Of a DNA stretch of 23,433 nucleotides, positions 7,972-16,670 are shown piece after piece (position 1 is the first letter of the stretch; each line of letters begins with the position of its first letter). The notes beneath the pieces were generated by a model. It did no database searches and was not told the DNA's origin. It was given only the letters and a program-made list of their open reading frames with translations. This stretch comes from an uncultured Eubacteriales bacterium (GTDB taxonomy: Bacteria; Bacillota; Clostridia; Christensenellales; UBA1242). The translations under genes were made by a program, and so were the position numbers. The stretch is taken from the NCBI GenBank assembly GCA_949096025.1, contig CARXKP010000015.1:1-23433 (forward strand), read 5' to 3'.

Positions 7972-7999
7972 AAAAGCGGTTCTATCGAACTGCTTTTTT
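7972..7999 (+). terminator. Terminator of rpsU-rplS
   Basis: AAAAGCGGTTC pairs with GAACTGCTTTT (one G-U) around a 4-nt loop, followed by a T run. Confidence 0.9.
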
Positions 8000-8001
8000 G
8001 T

Positions 8002-8030
8002 TTGACGGATATAATTATTTTATTTATTAT
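8002..8030 (+). promoter_or_regulatory. Promoter of the AlkD-like gene
   Basis: TTGACG, 17 nt, TATTAT. The predicted +1 at about 8037 falls inside the AAGGAG at 8036-8041, so the leader would be only about 10 nt. Confidence 0.6.
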
Positions 8031-8046
8031 ATTTTAAGGAGTGGTT

Positions 8047-8724
8047 ATGCTTGCAGACAGAATAGAAAAGTTTATTAACGAAAATGCAGATGAGAAAAAA
8101 GCAAAGTTTGATAAAGGCCTTATTATCAGTAAATATGAGATTAAAGGAATAGTTACAAAAACTCTTGAAAATTTTGCTAGACAGCTAGCAAAGGAAGGGA
8201 CAGATATTTGTCAGTTTCCTCTTGATTATTATGAAGAGATTGTCCTTGCTGGAATGGTAATTGCTTATTCTAAAATCAGTGATATAGAAAAGATTGAAAA
8301 GCTTAAATATCTTTTACCTTATATTGACAACTGGGGTGCTTGCGACACTATTGTCGGCAGACTTAAAGGACTTGAAAATCAAAAAGAGTTTTTTGTTAGT
8401 TTACTTAATGAAAAAAATCAATTTTACATAAGAGTTGGAATAGTTTGGCTTATGAGATTTGCTCTTAAAGAAGATTTACAAAATTTGGTAACTCTTCTTA
8501 ATGAGAGGATTAAGAATAACGAATATTATGTTAAAATGGCACTTGCTTGGTGTTATGCAGAGGCCTTTATTTATGATTTTGATTTTATGTATCAGTTTTT
8601 GCAAGGGGTTGAAAGTAAATTTGTTCAATTAAAGTCTATTTCAAAGGCTTGTGAATCTTTTAGAGTAAGTGCTGAAAATAAAGAAAAACTTCGCTTGCTT
8701 AGAAAATCAATTAAAGAAAGCTAA
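8047..8724 (+). CDS. AlkD-like DNA alkylation repair protein (HEAT-like)
   Basis: A 225-aa all-helical protein of the DNA alkylation repair (AlkD/AlkC-related) superfamily. These HEAT-like glycosylases remove cationic alkylated bases such as 3- and 7-alkylpurines. The NWGACD segment (Trp96, Asp100) matches the W-x3-D pair that forms the AlkD active site, and KMALAWCYAEAF matches the later Trp-containing helix. Length fits the family (about 220-240). ATG 8047 has AAGGAG ending 5 nt upstream; the GTG at 8041 overlaps that site and is rejected. It is a single-gene unit with its own promoter and terminator. The motif differs from the common NWDxxD, so substrate preference may be shifted. Confidence 0.82.
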   Translation: MLADRIEKFINENADEKKAKFDKGLIISKYEIKGIVTKTLENFARQLAKEGTDICQFPLDYYEEIVLAGMVIAYSKISDIEKIEKLKYLLPYIDNWGACDTIVGRLKGLENQKEFFVSLLNEKNQFYIRVGIVWLMRFALKEDLQNLVTLLNERIKNNEYYVKMALAWCYAEAFIYDFDFMYQFLQGVESKFVQLKSISKACESFRVSAENKEKLRLLRKSIKES

Positions 8725-8726
8725 AG

Positions 8727-8757
8727 AAAAGTGTATGGTAATATGCCATACTTTTTT
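8727..8757 (+). terminator. Terminator of the AlkD-like gene
   Basis: GTATGG / CCATAC stem with a 7-nt loop, extended by an A-run/T-run after one T-T mismatch. Confidence 0.8.
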
Positions 8758-8808
8758 ATGAATAAAAAACTTGATTTTAATTAACATTGTCAAGAAATGC
8801 CTTTTTAT

Positions 8809-8837
8809 TTGGAAAAATATCTTAAGTATGCTAAAAT
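8809..8837 (+). promoter_or_regulatory. Promoter of yifB/comM
   Basis: TTGGAA, 17 nt, TAAAAT. The leader of about 25 nt contains GGAGAGAGG. Confidence 0.6.
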
Positions 8838-8868
8838 AATTTTGAATTTTAATTTTTAAGGAGAGAGG

Positions 8869-10401
8869 ATGTACTCGAAAGTTTATAGTTATGGATTAAA
8901 GGGGATAGAAGGTTTTCCTATTGAAGTTGAAACAGATGTAAGCAATGGGCTTCCTCATTTTGAAATTGTTGGGCTTGCCGATACTGCTATTAAAGAGGCG
9001 AAAGAAAGAGTGAGGAACGCGATAAGAAATTCTGCACTTGAATACCCTATCAAAAAGATAACAATAAATTTAGCACCTGCAGATGTAAAAAAAGAAGGTG
9101 CATTGTTCGACCTTGCTATTGCAATAGCAATTCTTTCTTGTAATGAAGAACTAAAAATAAAACACGAAAAGGATTATGTATATATAGGAGAGTTGTCTTT
9201 TGATGGAAGTGTAAAAAAGGTTAGGGGAATGTTGCCTCTTTTAATATCGGCTAGAAATCTTGGCTTTAAGAAATTTATAGTTCCTTTTGATAATACAGTA
9301 GAAGCAAGTTTTATTTCAGGAATTGATATTTATGGAGTAAAATCGCTATCTCAGGTAATCAACTTTTTAAAAGGTGATGAAGATATTGAACCTGTCAAGG
9401 CTTGTAGTTATGAAGAGGTAGCAAAGACTGCTCCTAGAGGACTTGATTTTGCAAATGTTAAAGGGCAAAGGATGGCAAAAAGGGCTCTTGAAATTGCTGC
9501 AGCAGGTGGACATAATCTAATAATGGTAGGACCGCCAGGCAGTGGTAAAAGTATGCTAGCAAAATGTTTTCCGTCAATCCTTCCGGACCTTACCTTTGAA
9601 GAGGCTCTTGAGGTGACAAAGATACATTCTATAGCAGGTGAACTTGATGGGAAACAGGGGATTATTTCTGTAAGACCATTTAGATGTCCGCATCATACTG
9701 CATCAACAGTTTCGCTTACTGGTGGCGGTAGTAATAGTAAACCAGGAGAAATTTCTCTTGCTGATAATGGTGTACTGTTTTTGGATGAATTCCCAGAGTA
9801 CACAAGGCATACTATTGAAACTTTGCGTCAGCCACTTGAAGACGGAGTGATAACTGTTGCTCGTTCAAATGCGACTGTTGTATATCCAGCAAACTTTACT
9901 TTGATTGCAAGTATGAATCCTTGTCCTTGTGGTAATTATGGCTCAAAGGATAAAGAGTGTCGTTGTTCTGCTAGTCAAATTACTAAATATCTCGCAAAAT
10001 TGTCTGGACCTATAATGGATAGAATTGATATACATATTGAAGTTGATAATGTCACTTATGACCAATTAAAAAGTGAAGAACAGGAGGAGAGTTCTGCAGA
10101 AATTAAAAAGCGTGTTGATAGAGCAAGAGCTGTTCAACTTGAAAGGTTTAAAGGTTCTTCAAATTTCTGCAATGCTAAGATGAGCGTTGCTCAAACAAGG
10201 AAGTTTTGTAAACTTGATATGGCGGGAGAATGTTTACTTCGCAATGCATTTGATAAGTTGAAGTTGTCAGCAAGAGCACACGATAGAATCTTAAAAGTTG
10301 CTAGAACTATTGCAGATTTAGAAGGCGAAGAAAATATAAAAGTAGACCATATAGCAGAAGCAATTTCCTATAGAACACTTGATAGAAAGTACTGGCAATA
10401 A
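8869..10401 (+). CDS. YifB/ComM family Mg-chelatase-like AAA+ ATPase
   Basis: A 510-aa member of the YifB/ComM family. ComM acts as a hexameric branch-migration helicase promoting integration of incoming DNA during natural transformation in Gram-negatives; in Bacillota the role is inferred. The N-terminal ChlI/Lon-like S5-fold domain (about 1-165) includes GLADTAIKEAKERVRNAI and the INLAPADVKKEG block. The AAA+ core has Walker A GPPGSGKSM (221-229), RCPHHTAS, and Walker B with Asp306-Glu307 (LFLDEFPEY). Next come MNPCPCGNYG with nearby cysteines and a C-terminal helical domain with SARAHDRILKVARTIADL. GGAGAGAGG precedes the ATG. The gene lies upstream of dprA, a transformation gene, a common pairing in Bacillota. 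Confidence 0.93.
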   Translation: MYSKVYSYGLKGIEGFPIEVETDVSNGLPHFEIVGLADTAIKEAKERVRNAIRNSALEYPIKKITINLAPADVKKEGALFDLAIAIAILSCNEELKIKHEKDYVYIGELSFDGSVKKVRGMLPLLISARNLGFKKFIVPFDNTVEASFISGIDIYGVKSLSQVINFLKGDEDIEPVKACSYEEVAKTAPRGLDFANVKGQRMAKRALEIAAAGGHNLIMVGPPGSGKSMLAKCFPSILPDLTFEEALEVTKIHSIAGELDGKQGIISVRPFRCPHHTASTVSLTGGGSNSKPGEISLADNGVLFLDEFPEYTRHTIETLRQPLEDGVITVARSNATVVYPANFTLIASMNPCPCGNYGSKDKECRCSASQITKYLAKLSGPIMDRIDIHIEVDNVTYDQLKSEEQEESSAEIKKRVDRARAVQLERFKGSSNFCNAKMSVAQTRKFCKLDMAGECLLRNAFDKLKLSARAHDRILKVARTIADLEGEENIKVDHIAEAISYRTLDRKYWQ

Positions 10402-10432
10402 ATATTAATTTACCTTCTTAAAGCAAATTTGT

Positions 10433-10462
10433 TTGCTATAAAAACAAAAAAAGTGTTAAAAT
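10433..10462 (+). promoter_or_regulatory. Promoter upstream of dprA
   Basis: TTGCTA, 18 nt, TAAAAT. The -35 overlaps the right arm of a small AGCAAA / TTTGCT inverted repeat (10422-10437) that could be an operator or part of a weak yifB terminator. Confidence 0.5.
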
Positions 10463-10484
10463 GTTAAAAGTTTGAGGATAAAGA

Positions 10485-11567
10485 ATGAATGATTTAAAAG
10501 CTTTGATAATATTTTTATCACAGTACGATTTAACAAATTCAAAAATGCGACAAATTATAGATTCGCTTGGGGATAAGCCGTCAATAAAAACTTTTAAAAA
10601 AACTAATTTAGTCAAAAATAAAGTTCTAACTGATGTTGCCTATAATAAAATGCTAGCTGGGGCGGATGAAACAATGGTTAAGACCTTTGTGACAAACCAG
10701 GCAAATAGAGGAATAAATATAACAACTATTGACGATGAGGATTTTCCAGAAAAACTAAAAGATATTGATGATGCTCCGTTAATTTTATATTATATGGGCG
10801 ACTTAAATCTTGCTTCCAGTCCTTCACTGTCAGTTGTTGGAACAAGAAAACCAACTAGTTATGGCAAGGTTGTAACAGAAAAGCTTACTCGTGATGTTGC
10901 TAGTGCGGGAATAGTAATAGTGAGTGGTCTTGCTTATGGTATTGATTCTATATCGCATAGAAAATGTTTAGAGGTTGGAGGAAAGACCATTGCTGTTCTT
11001 GGTGGCGGATTTGACCACATATACCCAGTTGAGCATCAGTCTCTTGCTATGGAAATTGCAGAGAAAGGATTACTTTTAAGTGAATATCGACCTAAAAGAA
11101 GTGCAACAAAATATACATTTCCTATAAGAAATCGTATTATTGCAGCCCTAGGTGATGGTGTTCTTATAACTGAGGCAACAGTTAAAAGCGGAACTATACA
11201 TACTAAGGACTTTGCTTTAGATTATGGAAAAAATATTTATGCTGTACCTGGTAATATTGATAGTTTAAATAGTGAACTTACTAATGAGATTATTAAGCGT
11301 GGTCAAGGTGAGTGCGTAACAAAATCTCAAGACATACTTAAAGACTATGAGGTGAAAGAGGCTGAACCAAAGCAGAAATTTAGAGAAGAAGATTTTTCAG
11401 ATGATGAAATTAAAATTATTAAATTTTTATCAGATGGGATGAAAAGTATAGATGAATTAACACAAATTTGCGATTTTAGTTCAAAAACAATAGGAACTTG
11501 TTTGACAACTTTGGAAATTCGTGGGATAATTAGTAGAATGTCAGGCGGATTTATCGCCTTAAGATAA
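10485..11567 (+). CDS. dprA: DNA processing protein DprA
   Basis: A 360-aa Rossmann-fold protein that binds incoming single-stranded DNA and loads RecA during natural transformation. Visible are SVVGTRKPTSYG (GTR at 119-121), SGLAYGIDSISH (147-158), AVLGGGFDHIYP, and the LLLSEY...FPIRNRIIAALG block (198-223) that forms the DNA pocket. ITEATVKSGTIHTKDFALD and YAVPGNI follow. The C-terminal 60 residues form the winged-helix domain typical of many DprA proteins (SIDELTQICDFSSKTI). GAGGAT precedes the ATG. It is the first gene of an apparent dprA-topA-hslV-hslU-tcdA-trx unit; topA follows after 13 nt. DprA is also widespread in bacteria not known to be competent. Confidence 0.96.
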   Translation: MNDLKALIIFLSQYDLTNSKMRQIIDSLGDKPSIKTFKKTNLVKNKVLTDVAYNKMLAGADETMVKTFVTNQANRGINITTIDDEDFPEKLKDIDDAPLILYYMGDLNLASSPSLSVVGTRKPTSYGKVVTEKLTRDVASAGIVIVSGLAYGIDSISHRKCLEVGGKTIAVLGGGFDHIYPVEHQSLAMEIAEKGLLLSEYRPKRSATKYTFPIRNRIIAALGDGVLITEATVKSGTIHTKDFALDYGKNIYAVPGNIDSLNSELTNEIIKRGQGECVTKSQDILKDYEVKEAEPKQKFREEDFSDDEIKIIKFLSDGMKSIDELTQICDFSSKTIGTCLTTLEIRGIISRMSGGFIALR

Positions 11568-11580
11568 TCGGAGGATAATT

Positions 11581-13650
11581 TTGAAATTAGTAATTATAGA
11601 ATCACCATTTAAAAGAGAGGCTTTGAAAAAGTATCTTGGTTCAGGATATGAGGTTTTTGCCACAAAAGGACATATTAGAGATATTCCTCAAAAGAGTTTT
11701 GGTATAGATATAAAAAATAATTTTGAACCTAAATATGAAATTGTACCCGATAAAAAAGAACTTATTAGAGAGTTAAAGTCTAAAGCTGAAAAGGCTGAAG
11801 AAGTTTTAATTGCAACCGACCCCGATCGTGAGGGTGAGGCAATATCTTGGCACGTAGCAAATATTTTAGGGTTTGATACTGAAAAAAGTTGTCGAATTGA
11901 ATTTAACGAAATTTCAAAGAAAGCGGTTTCAAAGGCTCTTGAAAATCCTAGAAAAATAGATTTAAAACTTGTTGATGCTCAGCAGGCAAGAAGAGTACTT
12001 GATAGACTTGTAGGTTATAAAGTTTCTCCAATTCTTTGTAAAAAGATTGCTCCAAAGTTAAGTGCAGGAAGAGTTCAGTCTGTTGCTTTAAAACTTGTTG
12101 TTGAAAGAGAGATTGAAATTGAAAACTTTGTTCCAGAAGAATATTGGACTGTAAATGCCATTCTTAAAAAAGATGCAAGTCAAATAAAAGCAGCACTTGC
12201 AACTTATAATAAAAAGAAATTTGTTCCAAAGAACAAAGAAGAAGTTGATAAGATGCTTGAAGAGATTAAGGGAAAAGACTTCCTTGTAAAAGAGGTTAAA
12301 AAAACCAAAACGAAATCTCACGCACCAGCACCTTTTACAACTAGTACAATGCAACAAGATGCTTTAAATAAACTTGGAATGAGCCTTGCTAGAACATCAT
12401 CTTCTGCTCAACAACTTTATGAAGGTGTCGATATTAAGGGAGAGGGAAAAATTGCTCTTATTACCTATATTCGTACCGACTCCGTTCGTGTGTCTACAGA
12501 TGCTCAAAATGCTTGCCGAGAATATATTAAAAATAAGTTTGGTGAGAATTTTGTTCCAAGTAAACCTAATATATATCATACAAAAGATAGTGCCCAGGAC
12601 GCCCACGAGGCAATAAGACCAATTACTATGGATATTACTCCAGAAATAGCAAAAGAAACATTATCAAATGATAACTATCGCCTTTATAAATTAATTTATG
12701 AACGCTTTCTTGCAAGTCAGATGTCAGAGGCTGAATATGCATCTGTAACTGTAAATTTTGACTGTGAAAAATATGGATTTAAGGTTAGTGGAAAGACAAT
12801 GGAGTTCCCTGGTTATACAAGTGTGTATAAAGAATTCGTTGAAGATGAAAATAAAGAGGGAATGGCAGGTAAACTTCCAAAACTTGATGAGGGAGAAATG
12901 CTTCCTTGCGAGAAAATCTTGCCTGAACAAAAATTCACAAAGCCTCCAACAAGATATACAGAAGCAAGTCTTGTTAAGGCAATGGAAGAAAAAGGAATTG
13001 GTAGACCTGCTACTTATGCTGCAACAATTACCATTCTTCAAACTAGAAAATATACAGTAAAAGAGGCTAAATACCTTATTCCAACAGAACTAGGAAGAAA
13101 AATTACTGCCTATTTAGACCAATTCTTTAGCGGTGTAATTAATGTTAAATTTACTGCTTATATGGAGGGCAGACTTGATGATATTGCTGTAAGAGATGAG
13201 GATTGGCATAGCGTGGTTGCAAGTTTCTGGAATGGCTTTGAGCATCTTCTTGAGAGGGCAGATGCAAGTTCTGTTACAATGAAAGAGCCTCCCAAGGAAA
13301 CTGACATTATATGTGAACTTTGTGGTAGTAAAATGCTTATTAGATCTGGTAAATATGGCGAGTTTTTGGCTTGTTCTAACTTCCCAAAATGTAAGAATAC
13401 AAAACCTATCGAAAACCCTAAAAAGATTATAGGAAAATGTCCTGAATGCGGTGCAGATATGGTGGAGCGAAAGAGTAAAAAAGGAAAAATTTATTACTCT
13501 TGTACCCGTTACCCTGACTGTAAATTTATGAGTTGGGATATTACAACTGGAGAGAAATGTCCAAAATGTAAAAGCCCACTTATAAAAAAGGGGAAAATCG
13601 TAAAATGTTCAAATAATACTTGCGACTATAAAGAAAATGTTATAGAGTAA
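11581..13650 (+). CDS. topA: DNA topoisomerase I (type IA)
   Basis: A 689-aa enzyme that relaxes negative supercoils via a 5'-phosphotyrosine intermediate. The Toprim domain starts at residue 1 (VIIESPFKREALKKYL, Glu7) with acidic cluster DPDREGEA (Asp80, Asp82). The active Tyr296 lies in TYIRTDSVR. The GIGRPATYA block and three C-terminal zinc ribbons from Cys578 on (CELCG...CSNFPKC, CPECG...CTRYPDC, CPKCK...CSNNTC) complete the usual Bacillota architecture. It starts with TTG at 11581, supported by CGGAGG 8 nt upstream and the family start (M)KLVIIESP. It is 13 nt downstream of dprA and 18 nt upstream of hslV. The order dprA-topA-hslVU recalls Bacillus, but trmFO and xerC/codV, which lie between topA and clpQ there, are missing. 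Confidence 0.97.
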   Translation: MKLVIIESPFKREALKKYLGSGYEVFATKGHIRDIPQKSFGIDIKNNFEPKYEIVPDKKELIRELKSKAEKAEEVLIATDPDREGEAISWHVANILGFDTEKSCRIEFNEISKKAVSKALENPRKIDLKLVDAQQARRVLDRLVGYKVSPILCKKIAPKLSAGRVQSVALKLVVEREIEIENFVPEEYWTVNAILKKDASQIKAALATYNKKKFVPKNKEEVDKMLEEIKGKDFLVKEVKKTKTKSHAPAPFTTSTMQQDALNKLGMSLARTSSSAQQLYEGVDIKGEGKIALITYIRTDSVRVSTDAQNACREYIKNKFGENFVPSKPNIYHTKDSAQDAHEAIRPITMDITPEIAKETLSNDNYRLYKLIYERFLASQMSEAEYASVTVNFDCEKYGFKVSGKTMEFPGYTSVYKEFVEDENKEGMAGKLPKLDEGEMLPCEKILPEQKFTKPPTRYTEASLVKAMEEKGIGRPATYAATITILQTRKYTVKEAKYLIPTELGRKITAYLDQFFSGVINVKFTAYMEGRLDDIAVRDEDWHSVVASFWNGFEHLLERADASSVTMKEPPKETDIICELCGSKMLIRSGKYGEFLACSNFPKCKNTKPIENPKKIIGKCPECGADMVERKSKKGKIYYSCTRYPDCKFMSWDITTGEKCPKCKSPLIKKGKIVKCSNNTCDYKENVIE

Positions 13651-13668
13651 AATAAAAAGGAGAATTTT

Positions 13669-14208
13669 ATGGAAAGTATGTTTAGAGGCACTACAATCTG
13701 TGGTGTAAAAAGAAATGGGAAAATTGCACTTGCAGGTGATGGACAGGTTACACTTTCAGAAAGTGTAATATTCAAGTCAAATGCTCATAAAGTGAGAAGA
13801 ATTTATGATGACAGAGTTGTAATAGGATTTGCTGGCTCTGTTGCTGATGCTTTTTCGCTTTGCGAAAGATTTGAAAATATGTTAAATAAGTTTTCAGGTA
13901 ACCTTATGAGAAGTGCGGTAGAGCTTGCTGGAACTTGGAGAGAAGATAAGGCTTCAAGACAACTTAACGCAATGATGATTGTAGCTGATAAAGATAAACT
14001 TTTGATTGTTAGTGGTACAGGCGAAGTAATTGAACCTGATGATGATGTTTGTGCTATTGGTTCTGGTGGAAACTATGCTCTTGCTGCTGCAAAGGCATTA
14101 AAACAAAATACAGAACTCTCAGCAAAGGAAATTGCACAAAAAGCACTTGAAATTGCAGGACAAATTTGCGTATTTACAAATGACCATATTACAGTTGAGG
14201 AGGTTTAA
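13669..14208 (+). CDS. hslV: ATP-dependent protease subunit HslV (ClpQ)
   Basis: The proteolytic subunit of the HslUV (ClpYQ) protease, a two-ring dodecamer related to the proteasome beta subunit. The 179-aa product carries a short propeptide (MESMFRG) expected to be removed to expose Thr8 of GTTI as N-terminal nucleophile. Asp24 (AGDGQ) and Lys41 (HKVRR) are the conserved supporting residues. Later blocks SGTGEVIEPDDDVCAIGSGG and ALEIAGQICVFTND match the family. AAAGGAG lies 7 nt before ATG 13669; a second ATG at 13678 would give MFRGTTI and the same mature protein. Thr is used, not the Ser seen in B. subtilis ClpQ. hslU follows 2 nt after the stop. Confidence 0.97.
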   Translation: MESMFRGTTICGVKRNGKIALAGDGQVTLSESVIFKSNAHKVRRIYDDRVVIGFAGSVADAFSLCERFENMLNKFSGNLMRSAVELAGTWREDKASRQLNAMMIVADKDKLLIVSGTGEVIEPDDDVCAIGSGGNYALAAAKALKQNTELSAKEIAQKALEIAGQICVFTNDHITVEEV

Positions 14209-14210
14209 AA

Positions 14211-15506
14211 ATGAACTTAACACCAAAACAAATAGTTGATGAACTTGATAAATATATAATCGGACAGGCTAAGGCAAAAAGGGCTGTTGCTATTGCACTA
14301 CGAAATAGATATCGTAGAAGCAGACTTCCTAAAGAGTTAAGAGATGAAATTACTCCAAAAAACATTATTATGAAAGGTCCAACCGGTGTAGGTAAGACTG
14401 AAATTGCAAGAAGGCTTGCAAAACTTGTTGGTGCACCTTTTATTAAGGTTGAAGCAACAAAGTATACCGAAGTTGGTTATGTTGGCAGAGATGTTGAGAG
14501 TATGATTAGAGATCTCGTGGAAGTTTCTGTTAGACTTGTTAAAGATGAGAAAACTCACGAAATGGAGGCTAAAGTAAAGCCTATCGTTGATAAAAAACTT
14601 GTAAATGCTGTTTGTGATACTAGACGTGCTCAAGATATTGCTGTTGATAAGACAGAAGTTGAAAATGATTTAAGAGACGGCAAACTTGAAAATGAATCAA
14701 TAGAAATCGAAGTTATAGATAATGCTAAACCTGTTGTTGCTTTTGGTATGCCAGATATTGCTATTGGGAATATATTTGATGGTATGCTTCCTCAAAAGCG
14801 ACATAAGAGAAAGATGAGCGTTGCTAGGGCAAGAGAACTTTTGACGGCTGAAGAATGTGATAGAGTTGTTGATAAAGAAAGTGTTAATGCTGAAGCAATA
14901 AGAAGAGCTGAGGAAGAAGGCATTATATTTATTGATGAAATTGATAAGATTATTGGTAAAGCAGGTGGCTCAAATAATCAAGATGTTTCAAGAGAAGGCG
15001 TACAAAGAGATATTCTTCCTATAGTTGAGGGAAGTACTGTTGCAACAAAGTATGGCAATGTAAAAACAGACTTTATTTTGTTTATCGCTTCAGGTGCTTT
15101 CCACGTATCTAATATTGAAGATATGATACCAGAACTTCAAGGAAGATTTCCTATTCGAGTTGAACTTGACAATCTTACAAAAGATGATTTTAAAAGAATA
15201 CTTACAGAACCAAAGAACTCTGTTACTCTTCAATACGCAAGCATATTAAAGGTAGATAATATCAATTTAAAATTCACAGATGAAGCTATTGATGAAATGG
15301 CGGAAATGGCTGCTGCTGAAAATGAAACTAGTGAAAATATAGGTGCTAGACGCCTTCATACTATTATGGAACATCTTCTAGAAGACATATCTTTTAATGC
15401 TACAGGTGAGCATCCAATGCTTGATGTAGTTGTTGATAGAGTATATGTTCAAAATGCCTTTAAAGAAAGCAAGAAAAAGTTTGATTTGAGTAAATATGTC
15501 CTATAA
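14211..15506 (+). CDS. hslU: HslU (ClpY) unfoldase ATPase
   Basis: The AAA+ hexameric unfoldase that feeds substrates into HslV. Walker A is GPTGVGKTE (56-64; Lys62, Thr63), followed by the pore-loop region KYTEVGYVGRDVESMI. Walker B is IIFIDEIDKI. The intermediate (I) domain is present between them, with the ELQGRFPIRVEL sensor region and GARRLHTIMEHLLED sensor-2 block after. The C-terminus DLSKYVL is the conserved tail that docks into HslV and activates it, so the pair looks functional. Length (431) is normal. GAGGAGG is embedded in the end of hslV, consistent with translational coupling. No terminator separates it from tcdA. Confidence 0.97.
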   Translation: MNLTPKQIVDELDKYIIGQAKAKRAVAIALRNRYRRSRLPKELRDEITPKNIIMKGPTGVGKTEIARRLAKLVGAPFIKVEATKYTEVGYVGRDVESMIRDLVEVSVRLVKDEKTHEMEAKVKPIVDKKLVNAVCDTRRAQDIAVDKTEVENDLRDGKLENESIEIEVIDNAKPVVAFGMPDIAIGNIFDGMLPQKRHKRKMSVARARELLTAEECDRVVDKESVNAEAIRRAEEEGIIFIDEIDKIIGKAGGSNNQDVSREGVQRDILPIVEGSTVATKYGNVKTDFILFIASGAFHVSNIEDMIPELQGRFPIRVELDNLTKDDFKRILTEPKNSVTLQYASILKVDNINLKFTDEAIDEMAEMAAAENETSENIGARRLHTIMEHLLEDISFNATGEHPMLDVVVDRVYVQNAFKESKKKFDLSKYVL

Positions 15507-15578
15507 TTTATTAATTTTAACGTATTTTTCAATAAAAAAAGGTAATTTTTTGTTAATTTAATAAAAAAAGGATTAAAT

Positions 15579-16256
15579 ATGGATAAATCAAGGACTGAAG
15601 TTTTAATAGGCAAAGAGGGAATAGAAAAGCTTGCAAATAAGCATATTACCATTGTTGGATGCGGTGGTGTAGGAGGCTATACCACAGTAATGCTAGCTAG
15701 AGCAGGAGTAGAAAGATTTACTTTAATAGATTTTGATGATGTAACTCCATCAAACATTAATCGTCAAATTGTAGCGTATAACAGCACAATAGGAAGAAAG
15801 AAAGTAGAAGTTTTAAAAGAAATGCTAATAGACATTAATAGTAATGTTTTCGTTGAAACTAAGGCAGAAAGACTGACTAAAGAGAATATTTCCTCTTTAC
15901 TTGGGAAAACTGATATTGTAATTGATGCAATAGATAGCGTAAAGGATAAGATAGAACTTATATCTTATTGCAAGGATCATAACATTTATATTATTTCTGC
16001 TATGGGTGCAGGAAATAGATACGATTATCCTGCTTTTAAACTTACTGACATATTTTCAACAAGTGATGATTCTCTTGCTAGGGTAGTAAGAAAAGGTTTG
16101 CGAGAGCGAGGAGTAAGGTCGCTTGATGTTGTGATAAGTTTGTCCAAAGGTGAAAAAGTTGAAGGTGTCATTGGAAGTATAAGTTATTATCCATCGGCAT
16201 TAGGAGGATATATTGCTTCGGTGATTATTAATAAAATTCTTAAGGAGGAAATATGA
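15579..16256 (+). CDS. tcdA: tRNA threonylcarbamoyladenosine dehydratase TcdA-like (ThiF/E1)
   Basis: An E1-like enzyme of the TcdA (CsdL/YgdL) type that uses ATP to cyclise t6A37 of tRNA to ct6A. The nucleotide-binding loop is GCGGVGG (27-33), with TLIDFDDVTPSNINRQ (Asp51, Asp53, Asn59, Arg62) forming the adenylation site. IDAIDSVKDKIELI and the C-terminal block DIFSTSDDSLARVVRKGLR point to TcdA rather than ThiF, MoeB or HesA. The 225-aa length is typical for Bacillota members. AAGGATTAA precedes the ATG. The stop overlaps the thioredoxin start by 4 nt (ATGA), so translation is coupled. A cysteine desulfurase lies further downstream; in E. coli, TcdA (CsdL) is functionally linked to desulfurase CsdA. 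Confidence 0.88.
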   Translation: MDKSRTEVLIGKEGIEKLANKHITIVGCGGVGGYTTVMLARAGVERFTLIDFDDVTPSNINRQIVAYNSTIGRKKVEVLKEMLIDINSNVFVETKAERLTKENISSLLGKTDIVIDAIDSVKDKIELISYCKDHNIYIISAMGAGNRYDYPAFKLTDIFSTSDDSLARVVRKGLRERGVRSLDVVISLSKGEKVEGVIGSISYYPSALGGYIASVIINKILKEEI

Positions 16257-16558
16257 GAATTATTGAAGATAAAAATTTTAAAGATGAGGTAAAAGAGGGA
16301 GTAGTTCTAGTAGACTTTTTTGCTTCGTGGTGTGGACCTTGCAGAATGATGGGGGCAATACTAGAGGAAGTTGACGGAAAAATAGATGGACTTAAAATTG
16401 TTAAACTTGACACTGATGAAAGTACAACTGTTGCTAGAGAATTTGGTATAATGTCAATTCCAACACTCATAATTTTTAAAGATGGACAGATGCAGGAAAA
16501 ACATATCGGTGTTTGGCAAAAGGAAGATATGATTGAAAGTATCAGAAAATATTTATAA
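16253..16558 (+). CDS. Thioredoxin
   Basis: A 101-aa classical thioredoxin with active site WCGPC (Cys27, Cys30) after VLVDFFASW, and the cis-proline segment MSIPTLIIFKDG. It reduces disulfides or delivers electrons in the cytoplasm. GGAGG at the end of tcdA serves as ribosome site, and the start overlaps the tcdA stop by 4 nt. It is the last gene before a strong terminator, closing the dprA-to-trx unit. Coupling to tcdA and proximity to a cysteine desulfurase suggest, without proof, a part in resolving persulfide or disulfide intermediates. It may not be the main cellular thioredoxin, so I leave the symbol empty. Confidence 0.93.
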   Translation: MRIIEDKNFKDEVKEGVVLVDFFASWCGPCRMMGAILEEVDGKIDGLKIVKLDTDESTTVAREFGIMSIPTLIIFKDGQMQEKHIGVWQKEDMIESIRKYL

Positions 16559-16562
16559 AAAT

Positions 16563-16601
16563 AATTAAAAAAGTTGAAAAAATGGCTCAACTTTTTTTAA
16601 T
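16563..16601 (+). terminator. Terminator of the dprA-trx unit
   Basis: A long stem ATTAAAAAAGTTGA / TCAACTTTTTTTAAT closes around about 10 nt, with a T run in the right arm. Confidence 0.88.
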
Positions 16602-16617
16602 TACATTGAGTTTACTA

Positions 16618-16646
16618 TTGACATTATTTTTTAGTAGTGTTAAAAT
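16618..16646 (+). promoter_or_regulatory. Promoter of the desulfurase gene
   Basis: TTGACA, 17 nt, TAAAAT. The leader of about 18 nt contains AAAGGGG. Confidence 0.8.
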
Positions 16647-16670
16647 ATTACTTGATTAAAGGGGTGTAAA

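Noticed and set aside
8041..8046. GTG start of the AlkD-like gene
   Set aside because: The GTG overlaps the AAGGAG ribosome site; ATG 8047 has proper spacing.
12088..13041. Open frames on the minus strand and in other frames inside topA
   Set aside because: They are antisense or out-of-frame shadows of a clearly coding gene, Phe/Ser/Cys-rich, without ribosome sites.
16240..16590. 116-aa minus-strand frame across the thioredoxin gene
   Set aside because: It is a shadow of trx with low-complexity Ser/Ile content and no start signals.
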